Positions 11,902 to 24,600 of a stretch of DNA of 64,000 bases are shown in pieces (the stretch's first letter is position 1; the number at the start of each line of letters is the position of its first letter). This DNA comes from Marsupella aquatica. Lineage: Eukaryota; Marchantiophyta. The DNA is taken from assembly GCA_973895155.1 (NCBI GenBank), contig OZ316894.1, positions 372,001 to 436,000 on the forward strand, read 5' to 3'. Both the position numbers and the translations under genes were made by a program. The notes below the pieces were generated by a model. It was given only the letters and a program-made list of their open reading frames with translations. It did no database searches and was not told the origin of the DNA.

Positions 11902-11919
11902 TCCAGCGAGGTCACTAGC
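11902..11919. repeat. O-type palindrome (one mismatch)
   Basis: TCCAGCGAGGTCACTAGC is the family-2 palindrome with one arm mismatch. Half-sites (AGCGAGGT) also occur near 11780 and 11800. Confidence 0.6.
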
Positions 11920-12123
11920 CTTCAATCATTGACAAACCATATGAATATACACAAGTGAAACACCAGGCGGATATGAAAATGCATAGTGAATCAATGAACT
12001 CAGATATCAACCCGTTTTATAAGTCATGTTTCCAAAAAATGTACTGCCTCCAATATTTTGTCAAAACTGACAGTAAGTTTGAGTAAACATTGCAGAGCTA
12101 TCCTTTGATTCCCTAGAAAATCA

Positions 12124-14188
12124 TAAGTCACTTGAATGACTTTCATCCGACTCTATATCATTCCTACTACTAGTATTGCTCTGGTCACTACTGAAATCCC
12201 GATCAGTTGACTCAGCAGACTCATCAACATATTGCTTAACAAAGCATGCCTCATCGTCAACAAAAGGCAAGCAATACAAATTTTGTTTGGCTCCACGATG
12301 TGACCTACGACCTTGCCTTCCCAAGTGACCACAAAAGCATTATCCGCCTGAATTGCCGATTTCTCTGCATAGCAAGGCAGAGTAAATGTCTTCTGAGGGG
12401 AAACAATCGAAGATTCTTCAACCTTCCTTCGAAGCCAAAATCTCTCTTCAGAAAACCAGTCGACAGGAGTATCTCTGAAATCAGGAACAAAATCAGAGCA
12501 ATATGAATGACAGATCCAATCAAAAGACAATAGCAAGCTTCACCAACCAATTGATTAAAGCAAGGGGATCTGGTATAAGCAAGAGGATCAGTACATTACT
12601 CCAGGTCAAATTCATCATCGCCATCCTTTGCATCAGGAACATTAGGAGCTCCATCTTTGTTTTTTGCACTCTTTGATCCTGCAAGAGAAAATTCATCATC
12701 TGAATCGAGGTCCTCCAATGTTTCAGTGAGGTCTTCAATTTTCTTGTGTCTCTCAAGAACACTCTTCAATGCCTTCTCCGCAGCACCATGGAGAACATCC
12801 CTGTCCTCGACCCCAACAACAAACCTCCCAGAGAGTTCTCCAGCTGAAAAAGAACTACCGTCTCCAATATTCCAATCGAGCACAATGTCTCTAGGCTTTG
12901 TGAGAAGCTCCATAAAGCCTGCATGAATCCAACAGATAATCGACAAGAACCAGAGAAAGCTAACTCTGCCCTGGTATCCCTTTTTGGATAACAAAGACTC
13001 AACATCGTCTTATGTGATGCATCTTCAGACGTTGCCAGAGGGACATACTTCGGGTCCTTTGGGATCTTCCCATTGAATTCAACTCGGCAAAAGACATCCA
13101 GGCTTAAGTTGCAAACCTGGAAAAAACAAAAAAAAATGTCAATTCATGAATCCAGGAAGGCCAGCGAGATCGCTGTCAAAAAAGCATACTAAATCCTGTG
13201 AAATTCAGTCAAATCTCACCTCAATGTTCATGTCTGGCATCCACATCGGGGACCCCAATAAAACGTGGTACTTTCGAAGATGTTTAAATTTGTTCCTCTG
13301 TTCAACAGCTGCAAAAAATTGCTTTGTGTGGTTAAATTCTCCACTGTGGAGAACGGCCACATACCCATCATCACTCAACATTGGCCTCATCACTCCAAAG
13401 AAATAGTAAGGGAGCTTCTCAACCCAGACATTCCATTGAGGAACTTCCACATCAGTAACACGAGGCCTCAGCCCAGTCGGAAGAGCTATGAACCCCAGAT
13501 GGGCACCGGTCCCAGTGTAAGGCTTCCCGTTTATTTTTAAGGGATTCGGGTGTTCAGAAGAACTTGAAATATCTGAAAGCCATTGATCCCCCTCCCCCAT
13601 CCAAGCAGGTCGAACCTTCTTCATACTTATCGAGTCAGCCGTCAAACGAAGATTACTCTTTGCAAGGAAATGTCTTCTTCCATCCAACTAGAGTCCATAG
13701 AGCCTCGCGACACCCTCTCGGATTGACACTTCTTCCTCATCAGAATCTGACAACACTTGAACCTTTCTCTTCTTCTTCAACCTCTGGGACCCTGACTTAT
13801 CACCTCCCGGTTTAGTCACAAGTTCAAAATCGGGTGACTCAGGCTCCACATGATCCTCCGGACGACCATTATTCACAGTCTGAACACTCTCGGAACCTGA
13901 AGACTTCCTCCGTTCTGGATACAAAAAGCAATCTAAGAGCCTTAGGATATGTCATAAACTTAATGAGAAGAGCAGCTTGGGAGAGATAAGAGAAGAGAGC
14001 TTGGGAGCAATAAGAGTATATACTTACTTTTCTTTCCAGAAAGCATAGAGCCATCTCTTGATACCTCTTTGGCAGCGTCTCTCTTCAATTTCCGAGGGCG
14101 GCTCCTATCCACACTCGGTGCCACCCCGAGGCATGCCTGCTCCATCGACACACAGCCAGCAAGTTCTACTTCCGGGTTGCACAATTTA
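12124..14188 (-). pseudogene. Element O ParB-MTase gene, 3' part (MTase domain)
   Basis: These exons continue the gene interrupted by copia at 14194. First is a linker rich in Lys/Ser and acidic residues (KKKRKVQVLSDSDEEE), then the N-terminal half of the methyltransferase fold at about 13687-13219 (LGFIALPTGLRP, YFFGVMRPMLSDDGYVAVLH). Next is an intron (about 13218-13116) holding a palindrome, then the SAM-binding half (GFMELLTKPRDIVLDWNIGDG, SGRFVVGVEDRD). An acidic tail and a conserved last exon (12504-12124, YVDESAESTDRD) close it. The catalytic-before-SAM order marks a beta-class N4/N6 enzyme. A TAG at 13688-13690 and frameshifts near 12920 and 12305 break this copy. The usual DPPY-type motif reads LPTG. 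Confidence 0.75.
13160..13177. repeat. O-type palindrome in MTase intron
   Basis: GCCAGCGAGATCGCTGTC, an 18-bp near-palindrome, lies inside the intron between the two methyltransferase halves (donor near 13218, acceptor near 13116). Confidence 0.8.
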
Positions 14189-14193
14189 GATTC
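14189..14193. repeat. Copia target-site duplication, left
   Basis: GATTC directly abuts the LTR start TGTTAGACG. The same five bases are at 19686-19690. Confidence 0.95.
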
Positions 14194-14382
14194 TGTTAGA
14201 CGATGGCTATAATTCATACACCAACAACACAAGGATAATCTTTTCATGAGCCAATGTGGCTTATAAGGTGTTACACATTGGATGGTTATAACTACCTTCT
14301 CCTAGTCTCATGACTCTCTATATCTAGTCCCTATATACCCCTTTGTATCACTCTATGAGTTAGGGTTAAGTGTATTCTAACA
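14194..14382 (-). repeat. Copia 3' LTR
   Basis: 189 bp, one mismatch to the other LTR, TG...CA ends. Confidence 0.95.
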
Positions 14383-14393
14383 CTCCCCCTTGG
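14383..14393 (-). other. Copia polypurine tract
   Basis: The minus strand reads CCAAGGGGGAG immediately before the 3' LTR, the expected plus-strand priming site. Confidence 0.8.
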
Positions 14394-14643
14394 TTACTTC
14401 AATAGAATAGAGTTAATCCTAATTCAGGGTATATTAGAACTTATAAACGACATGATCTCATTAAAAACCCCCTGCTTTCTTCTTTGGGGTAAAAAGAGTA
14501 TCACTATCTTACATGTAATAAGTTCGTTAAGTTGAGGGGACTGAGTATATGCTAAGTAGTAATGTGTCATTCTACCAGGTATTACGGGTTTAGGGTGATC
14601 GTAATAATAATGCCTGAAATGGGTAGTCGAGGGCATTTAGGTA

Positions 14644-17600
14644 CTAGGGAAAATCTGAGAGTTTGCGTACTAGGCCGATTCCTGTTGAGTGTGCTTCGTG
14701 CAGGACACGAGGTAAGGGCTTCGTGAATAGATCGGCGCGATTGTCTTTGGAAGGTATCCATTGAACGTTAATCTGATCACCGTGCTGTTCATGTGTATGG
14801 AAGAATTTAGGTGCTATGTGCTTAATTCGATCTCCCTTGATAAATCCTTTAGCAATTTGGTCAACGCAGGGTCTGTTATCTTCATAGATGATTGTTGGTT
14901 TGGTGAGGACTTCTTGACCGGTGGATCCGTGGATATGGTTGATAAGTTGGCGAAGCCATAAGCATTCGCGACTAGCTTCGTATAGGGCGATTATTTCCGC
15001 ATGGTTGGAGGAAGTTGTTGTCAGTGTCTGCTTAGCACTTTTCCAGGATATTGTCGTGGATCCTTGCAGGAAGACATAGCCCGTCTGGGACTTGGCATCA
15101 TCAGGATCGGAGAGGTAACCTGCGTCAGCGAAACCAATCAGTTCATTAGGCATATCTTTAGGAAAGTAGAGGCCAGTGTCAATCGTACCTTGGAGGTAGC
15201 GCAAAATTCTCTTGATACCGTTCCAATGTCTTATCGTTGGCTGAGAGCTGTGGCGAGCCAACAAGTTGACAGTGAAGGAGATATCCGGGCGTGTCTGGCT
15301 TGCCAGGTACATCAAGGCGCCTATAGCTGAGAGGTAAGGTTTCTCTGGGCCCAAGATCGGTTCTTGTTCAGTTCTGCGCTTGTACATATCTGCGCTTGTA
15401 CATATCTTTGGATGAATCTAAGGAGCGAAGTTCCATAGGTGTTGTGACAGGGTATGACTTGTCCATATTAAATTGTTTTAACATCTTCCTGGTATATGTG
15501 GATTGGTGAATCAGAACGCCATTAGGTAAGTGTTCGAATTGAATGCCAAGGCAGAAAAGGGGTGTCCCAATATCCTTCATTGCGAAGATGCCTTTGAGTG
15601 TTGTAATTGTTTGTTCCATAAGAAGCTTAGTGCCCATAAGATTTACATCATCTACATAGATTGCTATGATAATAAATTCAGTTCCAGCTCGTTTTATGAA
15701 TAGGTAGGGAGCGATGTCCTCATTCACGAAACCAAGTGCTATCATCTCAGCACGGAAGCGCTTGTACCAAATACGGCCACTCTGTTTTAAGCCATAAATG
15801 GATCGAAGAACCTGTACAGCAAATGCTTTCGCTGGTTTTTGAGGTTTAGGTATCCTTTGATGAACGAGGTTTACCTCTGTGGGTAAACCCAGGGAATTCA
15901 ATGAAGAATTCGTTTGATGTTCACCATGAGCAATTTGCTTTTCATGTACGTTCTGATCCTCTGATAAGTGTTCAGTTATTTGTTCAGGTACCAGTGGGCC
16001 TGATTGAACAAGGTAATCCTTAAGTTCCTGTGTAGGAACAATCTTATCAATACCCGACTGTATGTCCGGGGATAGAGTAGTTTGATGCTCCCCCTTAATG
16101 TGGAAGGTTACTCTTTGAATTAGCTCGGGTGGAGCTTTCATATGGATATCAGTGTCGAGTATGCCATAAAGGTAAGCGGTAACAACGTCCATAAGGTGCA
16201 TTAGGAGTTTGTGTAAGAGCGAAGGCAATCAAAAATCTGTAAGTGATAGAGTCCATAACCGGGGAATGAGTCAAGTCATAGTATTTTCCATAGATTTGTG
16301 TATAGCCTCTAGCAACAAGTCGGGCTTTATAGCGGACTACTTTGCCTGCTGCATTTCGTTTACGTACTAGTGTAATTCTGTATCCTGTGAGATGTTGTTC
16401 AGCACGTACAATTCGAATCTGTCCAAATACTTGGCGGCTTATGAGTGAGTCGAGCTCGGAGTTAATGGCAGAGTCCCATTTAGGCCAATCGGGACGTTGT
16501 TGGGCTTCTTTAATATTCCGGGGATCTGGTAAGTCACTGGATATATCTTGGGAGATAAGGAAGGCAAAATGTTCGTCAGGTTCAGTTATATCTCTAGGCC
16601 ATAAGTGCCCGATATGCATGTAATGTATTGATATTTCTTCGTTATCGACCAGTGTAGTTCCTGGTGAACGTAAGTAGAGTTGTGTTGATACAGGTTTCTT
16701 CTGTCGTGATCTGGAGTCTTTGGATCCAGGGGGTCTGCATCTCTTTGCCTTGGGGGCATGGTCTGTGGCTCGGGTATCAGGCATGGAAATTCTGGCAGGG
16801 ACGTTAGCTGCTTCTATATGGGATTTCGTGGCAGCAGCAGCATCATTAAAGGCGTCTGGTATTTTTTCCATGTTTCGGTGAAGATTCAGTATGCGCTTTA
16901 CTTTGTCATTTGTGAGTTGTGTACGGGGGTCATTCCAGAATGGGTCCTCAGTTGTCCATTCTAACGTAGGGGTTAGAGTGTTCTGTTTGTAGAGTTGTGC
17001 AGGGGTAAGGAGTGGGGGAAAAATATCCTCACAGAATTTACAATCCTGGTATCTAGCTCGGAACACATCAGCTGTAGTTGGTTCGAGGTACCTGACGATT
17101 GAAGGAGAGTCGAATCCCACATAGATGTCGCGTTGCCGCTGTGGTCCCATTTTAGTATGTTTAGGGCCCAGAATTGGGACGAGAACAAGACAGCCAAACA
17201 TTTTCAGGTGTGTAACGTCTGGTGTAGATCCATATGCTAGCTGATGTGGTGTGTAAGTGTTGAAGGCCGATGGTCTGTATCTTAATAATGCGGCACCGTG
17301 GAGTACAACATGTCCCCAAGCTATAAGTGGCAATTGTGTCTGTAATAATATAGGTCTTGAGATAAGTTGTATACGTTTGATCATTGCTTCTGCAGCGCCA
17401 TTTTGGAAATGTACATATGGTACCGAGTATTGAATGGTGATACCCAGGGCTTGGCAGAAATCGTCGAAGGCAGGTGATGTGAATTCACCAGCATTGTCGA
17501 TTCTTATTGTCTTGATAGCTGAGTCAGGGAATTGAGTTCTTAGGCGTATAATCTGAGTTAGTAGGCGAGAAAATACCAGATTTCGGGTGGGATTAGTGAG

Positions 17601-19327
17601 ACCGAGGACCATTTCGTGGATGAGCATATCATCACTAGAAAGAACCGAAATGGTCCACTTGGTGGGTCTATTGGGCCGCAGACATCCACGTTTAGTTGTG
17701 AGAGGAAATCAGGTATGTGGTAGGTGTTTTTAGTGGTGGCAGGCATTGTAATCAATTTGCCTTGTGCACATGGGATGCATGTCTCATGTTTAGATGATGG
17801 ATGGACTCCTTGGGGAATGCCCGTGGTGTTCTTGAGGATTTTGTGGTACATTCCTGGGCCAGGGTGGCCAAGGCGGAAGTGCCATAGTTCTGTGGGTGAT
17901 AAGGGTTGGGCCTGTGAATGATAAGCTGTAATTTTGGTGGCGTATACTCCAGGGGGAAGAAGTGGTGAGGTCTCTAGTATGATTGGGCCAATATCAGTTT
18001 CCTGAAAGATCTGCAAAGCATCTACTTGGTGGTCAGGTGCAGAGCGAATGTGGAGGTTGTTTTGGCGAATATCGTGGAAGCTGAGTAGATTTCTGGTTGC
18101 AAATGGGGCGTAGATGGCAGATTGGATTTGAATAATTGTGCCATTTGGGAGGGTGAGTTCAGCGGGTCCGTGTCCTTCCTCTAATTGGTTTATACCTGTA
18201 ATGGTGGTCACAAGTCTATTGGATGGGGATATGTACTGAAAGTATTGTTTATCTTTTAATATTGTGTGAGAGGTGCCACTGTCAAGGATGCAGGTATAGG
18301 TGTCGGAGGGTGAGTTGGGGTTCTTTCCCTGTAATACCATGTGTATCTCTGGTGGGGGCGTTGCAAGTGTGTATTGTGAGAGGTCTTCATCAATCTCAAG
18401 ATGGTTTGCAGCTATGGCCGTGTTCGTGGTTTGTAGAGAGGCCTGGTATAGTTTGACCAGGTGGGATTGGGCTTTACAGTTCTTTCTGATATGACCAGGT
18501 CCGCCGCAACGGAAACACTTAGCCTGATTCTTTGTGGGTGTGATGTGTGCAGGTATGTTTTGAGTATAATTTGGCTTGCGTTGCCAAGGATTTGTGGTTG
18601 GCTGTGTGGTGCCGTTGTCCGTGCGTGCTTGGCGTCTCCAATTAAATATTTTGAAGCAGCCCGTATTTCTTCTAAGAGGGCCATTGTTGCCTTTGTAAGA
18701 GGGATTACCTCTGTTGGTACTCGTGAATTGGGTTTCAGTCCTGGGTAGCATACCTGGTGGTCTTTCTCGGGAGTTCTTAAGGAGAAGGAGATCGTTCTTC
18801 TCAGCCAGGAGCATAACTGCAATTAGATCAGAGAATTGGGTGAAGTGGCGTTGTCGGTAGATCTGTGACAATTGCATATTCGTTGCAGAGAATGTGGAGA
18901 GTGTTTTTTCGATCTTGGCTGCCTTGTTGATGGGTTCTCCACATGTTGCGAGTTGAGCAGTTATACGGAAGAGGGCACTGTTGTATTTTGCGATAGTTGG
19001 GTAATCTAGGACTCTTAGATGAATCCATTCGTTGCGAGCGGCTGGAAGGGAGATTAGGCAGAGGTGATCGAACCTCAATTTTAGAGCATCCCAGAGGGCT
19101 CTCGGGTTATACTCTGTGAGGTATTCAAGTTGTAAATCAGCGTCTAGGTGATGGCGGATAATGTACAGGGCCTGGGCCTTCTCTTGTAATGTTCCATAAT
19201 TGTCCCCCAATAAAATATCACCGAGGCCTTTCATGTTGAGAACAATTTCGGCATTCTGTGCCCAAGATAAGTAATTCTCGCCGTCTATTACGAGTGACGG
19301 GAATTGGAGCTTCTCCAAAGTTGTCAT
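14644..19327 (-). pseudogene. Copia gag-pol polyprotein, frameshifted
   Basis: Gag begins at 19327 (MTTLEKLQFPSLVIDGENYL). It carries a zinc knuckle (CFRCGGPGHIRKNC), a protease (CILDSGTSHTIL) and the HHCC pre-integrase block (LWHFRLGHPGPGMY, CIPCAQGKL). Integrase follows (TIRIDNAGEFTS and FQNGAAEAMIKR supply D and E of the DDE triad), then reverse transcriptase (YVDDVNLMGT) and RNase H (FADAGYLSDPDDAKSQTGY, YEDNRPCVDQIAKG). The order integrase before RT defines Ty1/copia. The frame changes near 17600, 16200 and 15380. The last is explained by a 16-bp tandem duplication. Despite young LTRs the protein is broken, so mobility would need proteins in trans. Confidence 0.9.
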
Positions 19328-19478
19328 TGTCAGGTTAATTGAAGTCTAGTAGCCCTGGGGAATTGGTCGTGGTCTGTGTAAATCAGGGTGCGGGCGGTAA
19401 AGAATTGTCGATGACAATTGGAAGTTATCAAAGAGAGAAAGAGGGAAAAAAACATAAGCTCGAGAAGATTGAAGGGCA

Positions 19479-19496
19479 TAAAACGTGCTAATAACG
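19479..19496 (-). other. Copia primer-binding-site-like sequence
   Basis: The minus strand next to the 5' LTR reads CGTTATTAGCACGTTTTA. Its position fits a PBS; I do not assign the tRNA. Confidence 0.5.
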
Positions 19497-19685
19497 TGTT
19501 AGACGATGGCTTTAATTCATACACCAACAACACAAGGATAATCTTTTCATGAGCCAATGTGGCTTATAAGGTGTTACACATTGGATGGTTATAACTACCT
19601 TCTCCTAGTCTCATGACTCTCTATATCTAGTCCCTATATACCCCTTTGTATCACTCTATGAGTTAGGGTTAAGTGTATTCTAACA
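19497..19685 (-). repeat. Copia 5' LTR
   Basis: 189 bp, paired with 14194-14382 and followed by the second GATTC (19686-19690). Confidence 0.95.
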
Positions 19686-19690
19686 GATTC

Positions 19691-21128
19691 ACTAATAAAA
19701 AATTCTGGGACCAAGCCACGATTGATCTTTTGAAGCGCAGCTTTCTCTGTGACATCCAATGTCAGTGACCAATTCTCCAAATCTAAATACCAGGGACAAT
19801 GCAGCACCTCCCATTCACTTATCTTCCGCAAGGGTTCAATGTCCTCAATAGGGTACATCGAGTACTCCCCAAACTTCTCACAACTGGAATCATCTCTTGC
19901 ATATTGAGCCCATTGAGAGAAACATGCCGGGTAACACCACCAAAACGATCTATTTGCCACCTCACGATCCACAAAAAACCTATAAACATACCTTTTTGCC
20001 CTCCGACGGAAAGAAACAATGTCAATCTTTTCCCCAACTTTTGGGGTCCAAATGCTCTTGAAGAACCTTACCTTAACCCGCTGCAGGAAATCTTCTAATT
20101 CATCATCAATTTCAGCAAGGAGGGATGCCTGACTATTCTCCGGGGAAGAAAGAATTCTAGATTCAGGGACAGTGAGAATAATCTCAGATATTGCTTCACT
20201 TAGTAAGCACCTCGCAATGGACTCTACCTGTTCCCATGTTGCCCATCGATGCAACCAGAGCTTGGTCTCACTATCCGAAAATTGAGATGGATGAAAATAT
20301 TGTTTATGCAACTCTGGTCTGCACTGTGCTTCGAGAAGAGTGCAACGGAGTTGTGGACTCAAAGAAGTTACCCCGGTGAAAAGCCTTGCACAATCAAGGC
20401 CACATGAAACATTCCCTCTCCCCTTATCATCCGTCCGCTGAGCTTCCTTCCTTTCTTTCTCACAATAATTATGCATCTCAACACATTTCTTGAAGAAATC
20501 CCCAAAGTCTGGATTCAGGAGCGGGGCAAACTTTGGAACTTTGACATTCCAGTCGGAGAGTTGCTCCTTCATCATATCTTGAACTGCAATGTCTTTTGCA
20601 GCTTTCGACAGAGGTTCGCCCAATTCCTCCTTTAGTGCAAACTTCTTTAACAAGTCAGCAGTTTGCGAAGCTATATTTGCAGCAGAAAGAATATAAATGC
20701 ATGCATCTAAGGTCATATGCTTCGAATACCACGACGACTTCTTTACGTTTTGCGTCTTCTGCTGAAATAACTTGAAATTTTCTGGATCAATTAAATCCTT
20801 GTAAACTGAAAGGTCCGTGCTCAGGATCTTCTTGACCCGATCAACTTCCAACACCCATGAATTCTCGACATGGCATTGTGTCAACCTGACAATGAGTATA
20901 TATTTCAGCAATCGGCAAGAACAAATTGTGCCCAAAAATGAAGCAAAAAGATCAAATGTGTCCAGGCTCTTCTCACCGGTTGAGAGCATGCATCGCAGAT
21001 TCAATCTGCACGAAAGTATCCTTCTCTCCTTTGAAAATCTTCGAGACAACTCGAGGATGATACTTCACATCGTGAGGATTCTCAACAGCAAGTAGGTTCC
21101 ACGAATAGAGACGGTGATTGCCATCGAA
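19691..21128 (-). pseudogene. Element O ParB-MTase gene, middle part
   Basis: The frame resumes exactly where element I ends, at the second half of the ParB/Srx-like motif: FDGNHRLYSW, then KYHPRVVSKIFKG to MHALNR. A short intron (about 20969-20890) follows. A helical region without a recognised domain comes next (NSWVLEVDRVKKILSTDL, PLLNPDFGDFFKKC, LSPQLRCTLLEAQCRPELHKQYFHP, RAKRYVYRFF, EWEVLHCPWYLDLENW). The same order and residues occur in element I's copy at 28581-29557 and 33522-33900. The reading is interrupted by copia at 19685. Confidence 0.8.
21120..21128. repeat. Element I target-site duplication, left
   Basis: GCCATCGAA here and GCCATTGAA at 36199-36207 flank element I (8 of 9 identical). 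Both read as coding sequence for the F-(D/N)-G part of the ParB motif on the minus strand. Confidence 0.85.
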
Positions 21129-21162
21129 GGGTATAACCACCGTGCTAGCAAATAGTAAATAG
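21129..21162. repeat. Element I left TIR
   Basis: Starts GGGTATAACCACCGTGCTAG and continues with CAAATAG/TAAATAG. It pairs with the inverted right end, and several mismatches are C/T transitions. Confidence 0.8.
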
Positions 21163-21167
21163 ATATT

Positions 21168-21322
21168 CTCATACGAGCCAATTTTGCCTCGTACAAGCAA
21201 AATTTTGTCTCGTACGAGTAAATAAGTTCCTCGTATGAGCATATCTATTTACTCGTACGAGTTTCTGTTTTCTTGTATGAGTTTCTGTTTTCTTGTATGA
21301 GTATTTTTTTTTCTTGTATGCA
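21168..21322. repeat. Subterminal CTCGTACGAG cluster
   Basis: Seven 10-bp palindromes or one- or two-base variants lie at 21168, 21188, 21209, 21230, 21252, 21272 and 21292, with a decayed eighth near 21313. Perfect copies (CTCGTACGAG) are at 21209 and 21252. Several spacings are near 20 bp, or two helical turns. Clustered subterminal motifs next to a TIR are typical transposase-binding arrays in other DNA transposons; that role here is inferred. Confidence 0.75.
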
Positions 21323-21600
21323 TTTTAGTTTCTTCTCTTCACGGTATGTAGCGTCCATATATGCAATAATTGTGCAGACAATATTATGGCGGGTCCCACC
21401 ATTGTACAACATCAGAGGAAATTTCTTGACGATTTCACACAAGGACTCCAATATATTGCCACGAAATATGAAGTCGAAACAAAGTCATACAATACTAGCG
21501 CCATTGTATTATACAAAAAAACAACACTTTAAGAACTCACACTTCTGCCCGTTAGAAAAGACAAACTACAATTGTAGCTATTCAACGATAAAGCAACAGT

Positions 21601-24600
21601 CTACGTTCTCGTTCCCAACTGCCTATCAAGTATGTAACGGACTTCTCCCAACGTTAGAATTGGCTGGCTACATAATGTCGAATCGAGCACATCCAGTTTG
21701 AACACATTCTTGAACACCCAATACACATGTTTGCAAGGCATGTAAGGCTTCCGATAAGTATGCCGACGGTAGAAATCCTTGCAAGAGCAACATGGGAAAC
21801 AACATATCTGAACCCAATAAGAGGCGACTGATCTCTCATGTTCATGGGTCCGGATACAAAACTGTTTCCCCGACGCATTTCCACTCGTGATCTCTCTCTG
21901 TCCAATGACGCTCATCACTTCTTTTTCAGAGGCTTCAATTCTCTTCAAATGTGTTTGGGTAAGATGCACTCTTTGCAAGCATTTCTTCCCGTTCCTTGAA
22001 GCGCATCTCACAAATGGGTCAGTTAGGTTGATCCTCTCCGGGAAAAGATTGACATCAATCCGTAACGCAGAAGGCAACGGTGCTTCGATTTCATCTCCAC
22101 GGCCTTCAGAGAGAATAAGTCCTTGTTCTTTCAAAAATTGAATCTCTGCTCCAGAAAGATTGGTCCCTCTGGCAATTGGGAGATGTGAAGGAACATTGGG
22201 AATGTTCGAGACTCCTCTCCTTGTTGTGCTTCGGTGACAGCGGTTGTTGGGGCAAAACCATATCTGATCGTTATAAGGTTGCCCCCTGAACATTCTGCAT
22301 CCTCTCACGGAAATTGCAACAACACCATCTGGATTCGGAAGGCCAACCTTCTTTACTCGATTTTGACATTCATCACGACTACCTCCCCGTCCAAGGGTTC
22401 TGTTACACACTGGACCCGCACCCCGTCTTGAGGTCCGATGCAACTGCCAGGCACCGGGAGGTACTTCACTTTCCATTGGGGAAACTGAATGACAATATGC
22501 AATCTCGACAGGTCTTGCAGGCGTCACTGGTGGGACAGAGGATCTCGTTGCTCGAGGCGTAGGTGTGTCAATGACCACAACTTCCTCAGAAGCATCGCTT
22601 TCTGACAAATTATGGACCGCATCAATTCCACCGACTGAAGGCGTAGAAGGCATTTTCTCAAAATCAGTGGAATGTAGGTTTCTCCTTTTCAAACCTTTTG
22701 TATTTGGTGAAGTAACAAGGATGGTATCATGCCTGTGCGAGTCTTCTGCCGAGACGTTCCCAGTTGCATGTCCTTTTCGTTTCACCATTCGAGTTACAAC
22801 ATCACCATTCAATGGAACGCTTCTTTCCAAATCAAACTCAACAGCGTTCGACAGGAGGAGATTGGTGGCTTCCTCAAAGAGACGCGGCGACCCCGCCAGG
22901 TCCGCCGATCAGAAGGCAAGCTCAAAAATAGTTGGGCCAATTCCTCTGCTCAATCCCCTTTTGTATGCAGTATAAGTAGCAATTTGAGCAACCGCTCTAT
23001 TTTGGTCCGTTTTGCATCCTTCAAACAGACCAACCTTTTTTTCTGTTGCCATGCTTTCATTCCAGCATGCCTAGATTCCGAACCAGTACAATTAGGAATC
23101 ATCCCAGCCTCTTCGGCACTCTTGCTCTGAAACATTGCACGCAAGGGTCTAGTACATGTAAGAAATTGCACACAAAAGTGGCAAATGGCAATAACAGTAG
23201 CGCCAGACGCTAATAAACTGATGATGATATTTCCATGTAAAGAACCATTTAACACAGAATAAAGGCAGTCCTTACATCACGCATAGTCCAAACGGATTAT
23301 TAGCGCTCGGCGCTACTATTGTGGAATAAGGAACTCTTCTATCTCACACATGGTTCACTAGCGCCGAGCGCTATTAATGGGAACATGCATCCTAGAGCAG
23401 TGTATAACTCACCAGTCTTATGAAGTTCCCCCATTGTCTCCATCGGACAACCCACCAAGACAGCCATCCTTGCAGCATCCGAAGTTTGCCTGAGTGACAA
23501 TTGCCAGACCTCCACCAGTCATCGATTTCCCTCGAGATTCGATATGCTTTCAAGAAAGTTGGCGCATTCCGAAGACGATCCCACATCTCCTTGTGTTCTC
23601 CGTGCTTTCCATCTTTTACACCTTCTCAAGAATGACGATGAAAAGATTGGAAAAAATGAAAGGCATCTGATCTTTCTCGCTCTGGGTCGGGTACATCGTC
23701 AAAGAACACGTTTCGAACAGCATTCCAACCAGCCTGAGCATTGTCCGCCATGAATCCCCGAATTGTAACATCTTGTAAACCATTTTCATCGGCAACCTCT
23801 AACATCAAACGCCAGGCTCTCTCTAGAGATTTTGCATCTTCGGCCTTTAGCTCACAAGTGAATATGGTGCAAAGTGCCCGGTAATGATGATCATATACAT
23901 GGGCACTGAAAGTAAGCCAAACTGCCGTGCTTCGATGCATGACGTCAAAACTTACCCATGAACCCTCTAACGACCCACCAGGTTTCATTCTTTGGAGCAG
24001 GTCTAGACCACTCCCGTCACCTTTTACGGTCATTTTAAAGATATGAGCACTCTCGTCCCAACAGCCTTGACCAGGGAGCAAGAACCTATGAAGAAAAGGC
24101 AGTTGGATACACTTTTGCATCCTCACAAGAAATTCCAGTTCCCCTTTCCCCTTCTGATCTTGACGGACACTCCTCAAGACGGATGCAAACTTCTGAGGAG
24201 ATGCGACGACCATCAGGGACTCCCAGATTTCCTTCTCTTCTTCAAGAGAGATTTCTTCAACAGAGGCCTCGCAAAATGTATTCGTCAGTGTCTCAGTCGC
24301 AGAGTTTTTAATCCCTGCTGGGGATGCCATGGGGTTTGCAGTGAATCCCTTCTCCAGATGAGACCTTGCAACCTTTTCTGCCTCCCTCAAAAAGACCCGT
24401 CGACTGGGATGATTGTGAAATCCCATATGAACAGCTAGTCGCGACATGTGGGCCAAAGACTTCACGTCAACTTTTGCAGATGGATACATGTAGAACATTA
24501 GAGCAGGGCAGGCCTCAACGCACATCGGAGGTTCGGAGCAATGGTGACAAACAACTCCACCTTCGGAGATCAATTCCCCAACTTGGAATGGGCCCGAAAG

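Larger units (their letters stand above)
14194..19685 (-). mobile_element. Ty1/copia retrotransposon, complete with LTRs and TSD
   Basis: A 5492-bp element has 189-bp LTRs at 14194-14382 and 19497-19685, both starting TGTTAGACGATGGCT and ending GTGTATTCTAACA. The LTRs differ at one position that I can see (14194-side CTATAATT, 19497-side CTTTAATT), so the insertion is recent. Target duplication is GATTC. A polypurine tract (minus strand CCAAGGGGGAG, 14383-14393) abuts the 3' LTR. A PBS-like run (CGTTATTAGCACG on the minus strand) abuts the 5' LTR. It interrupts the ParB-MTase gene of element O. Confidence 0.95.
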
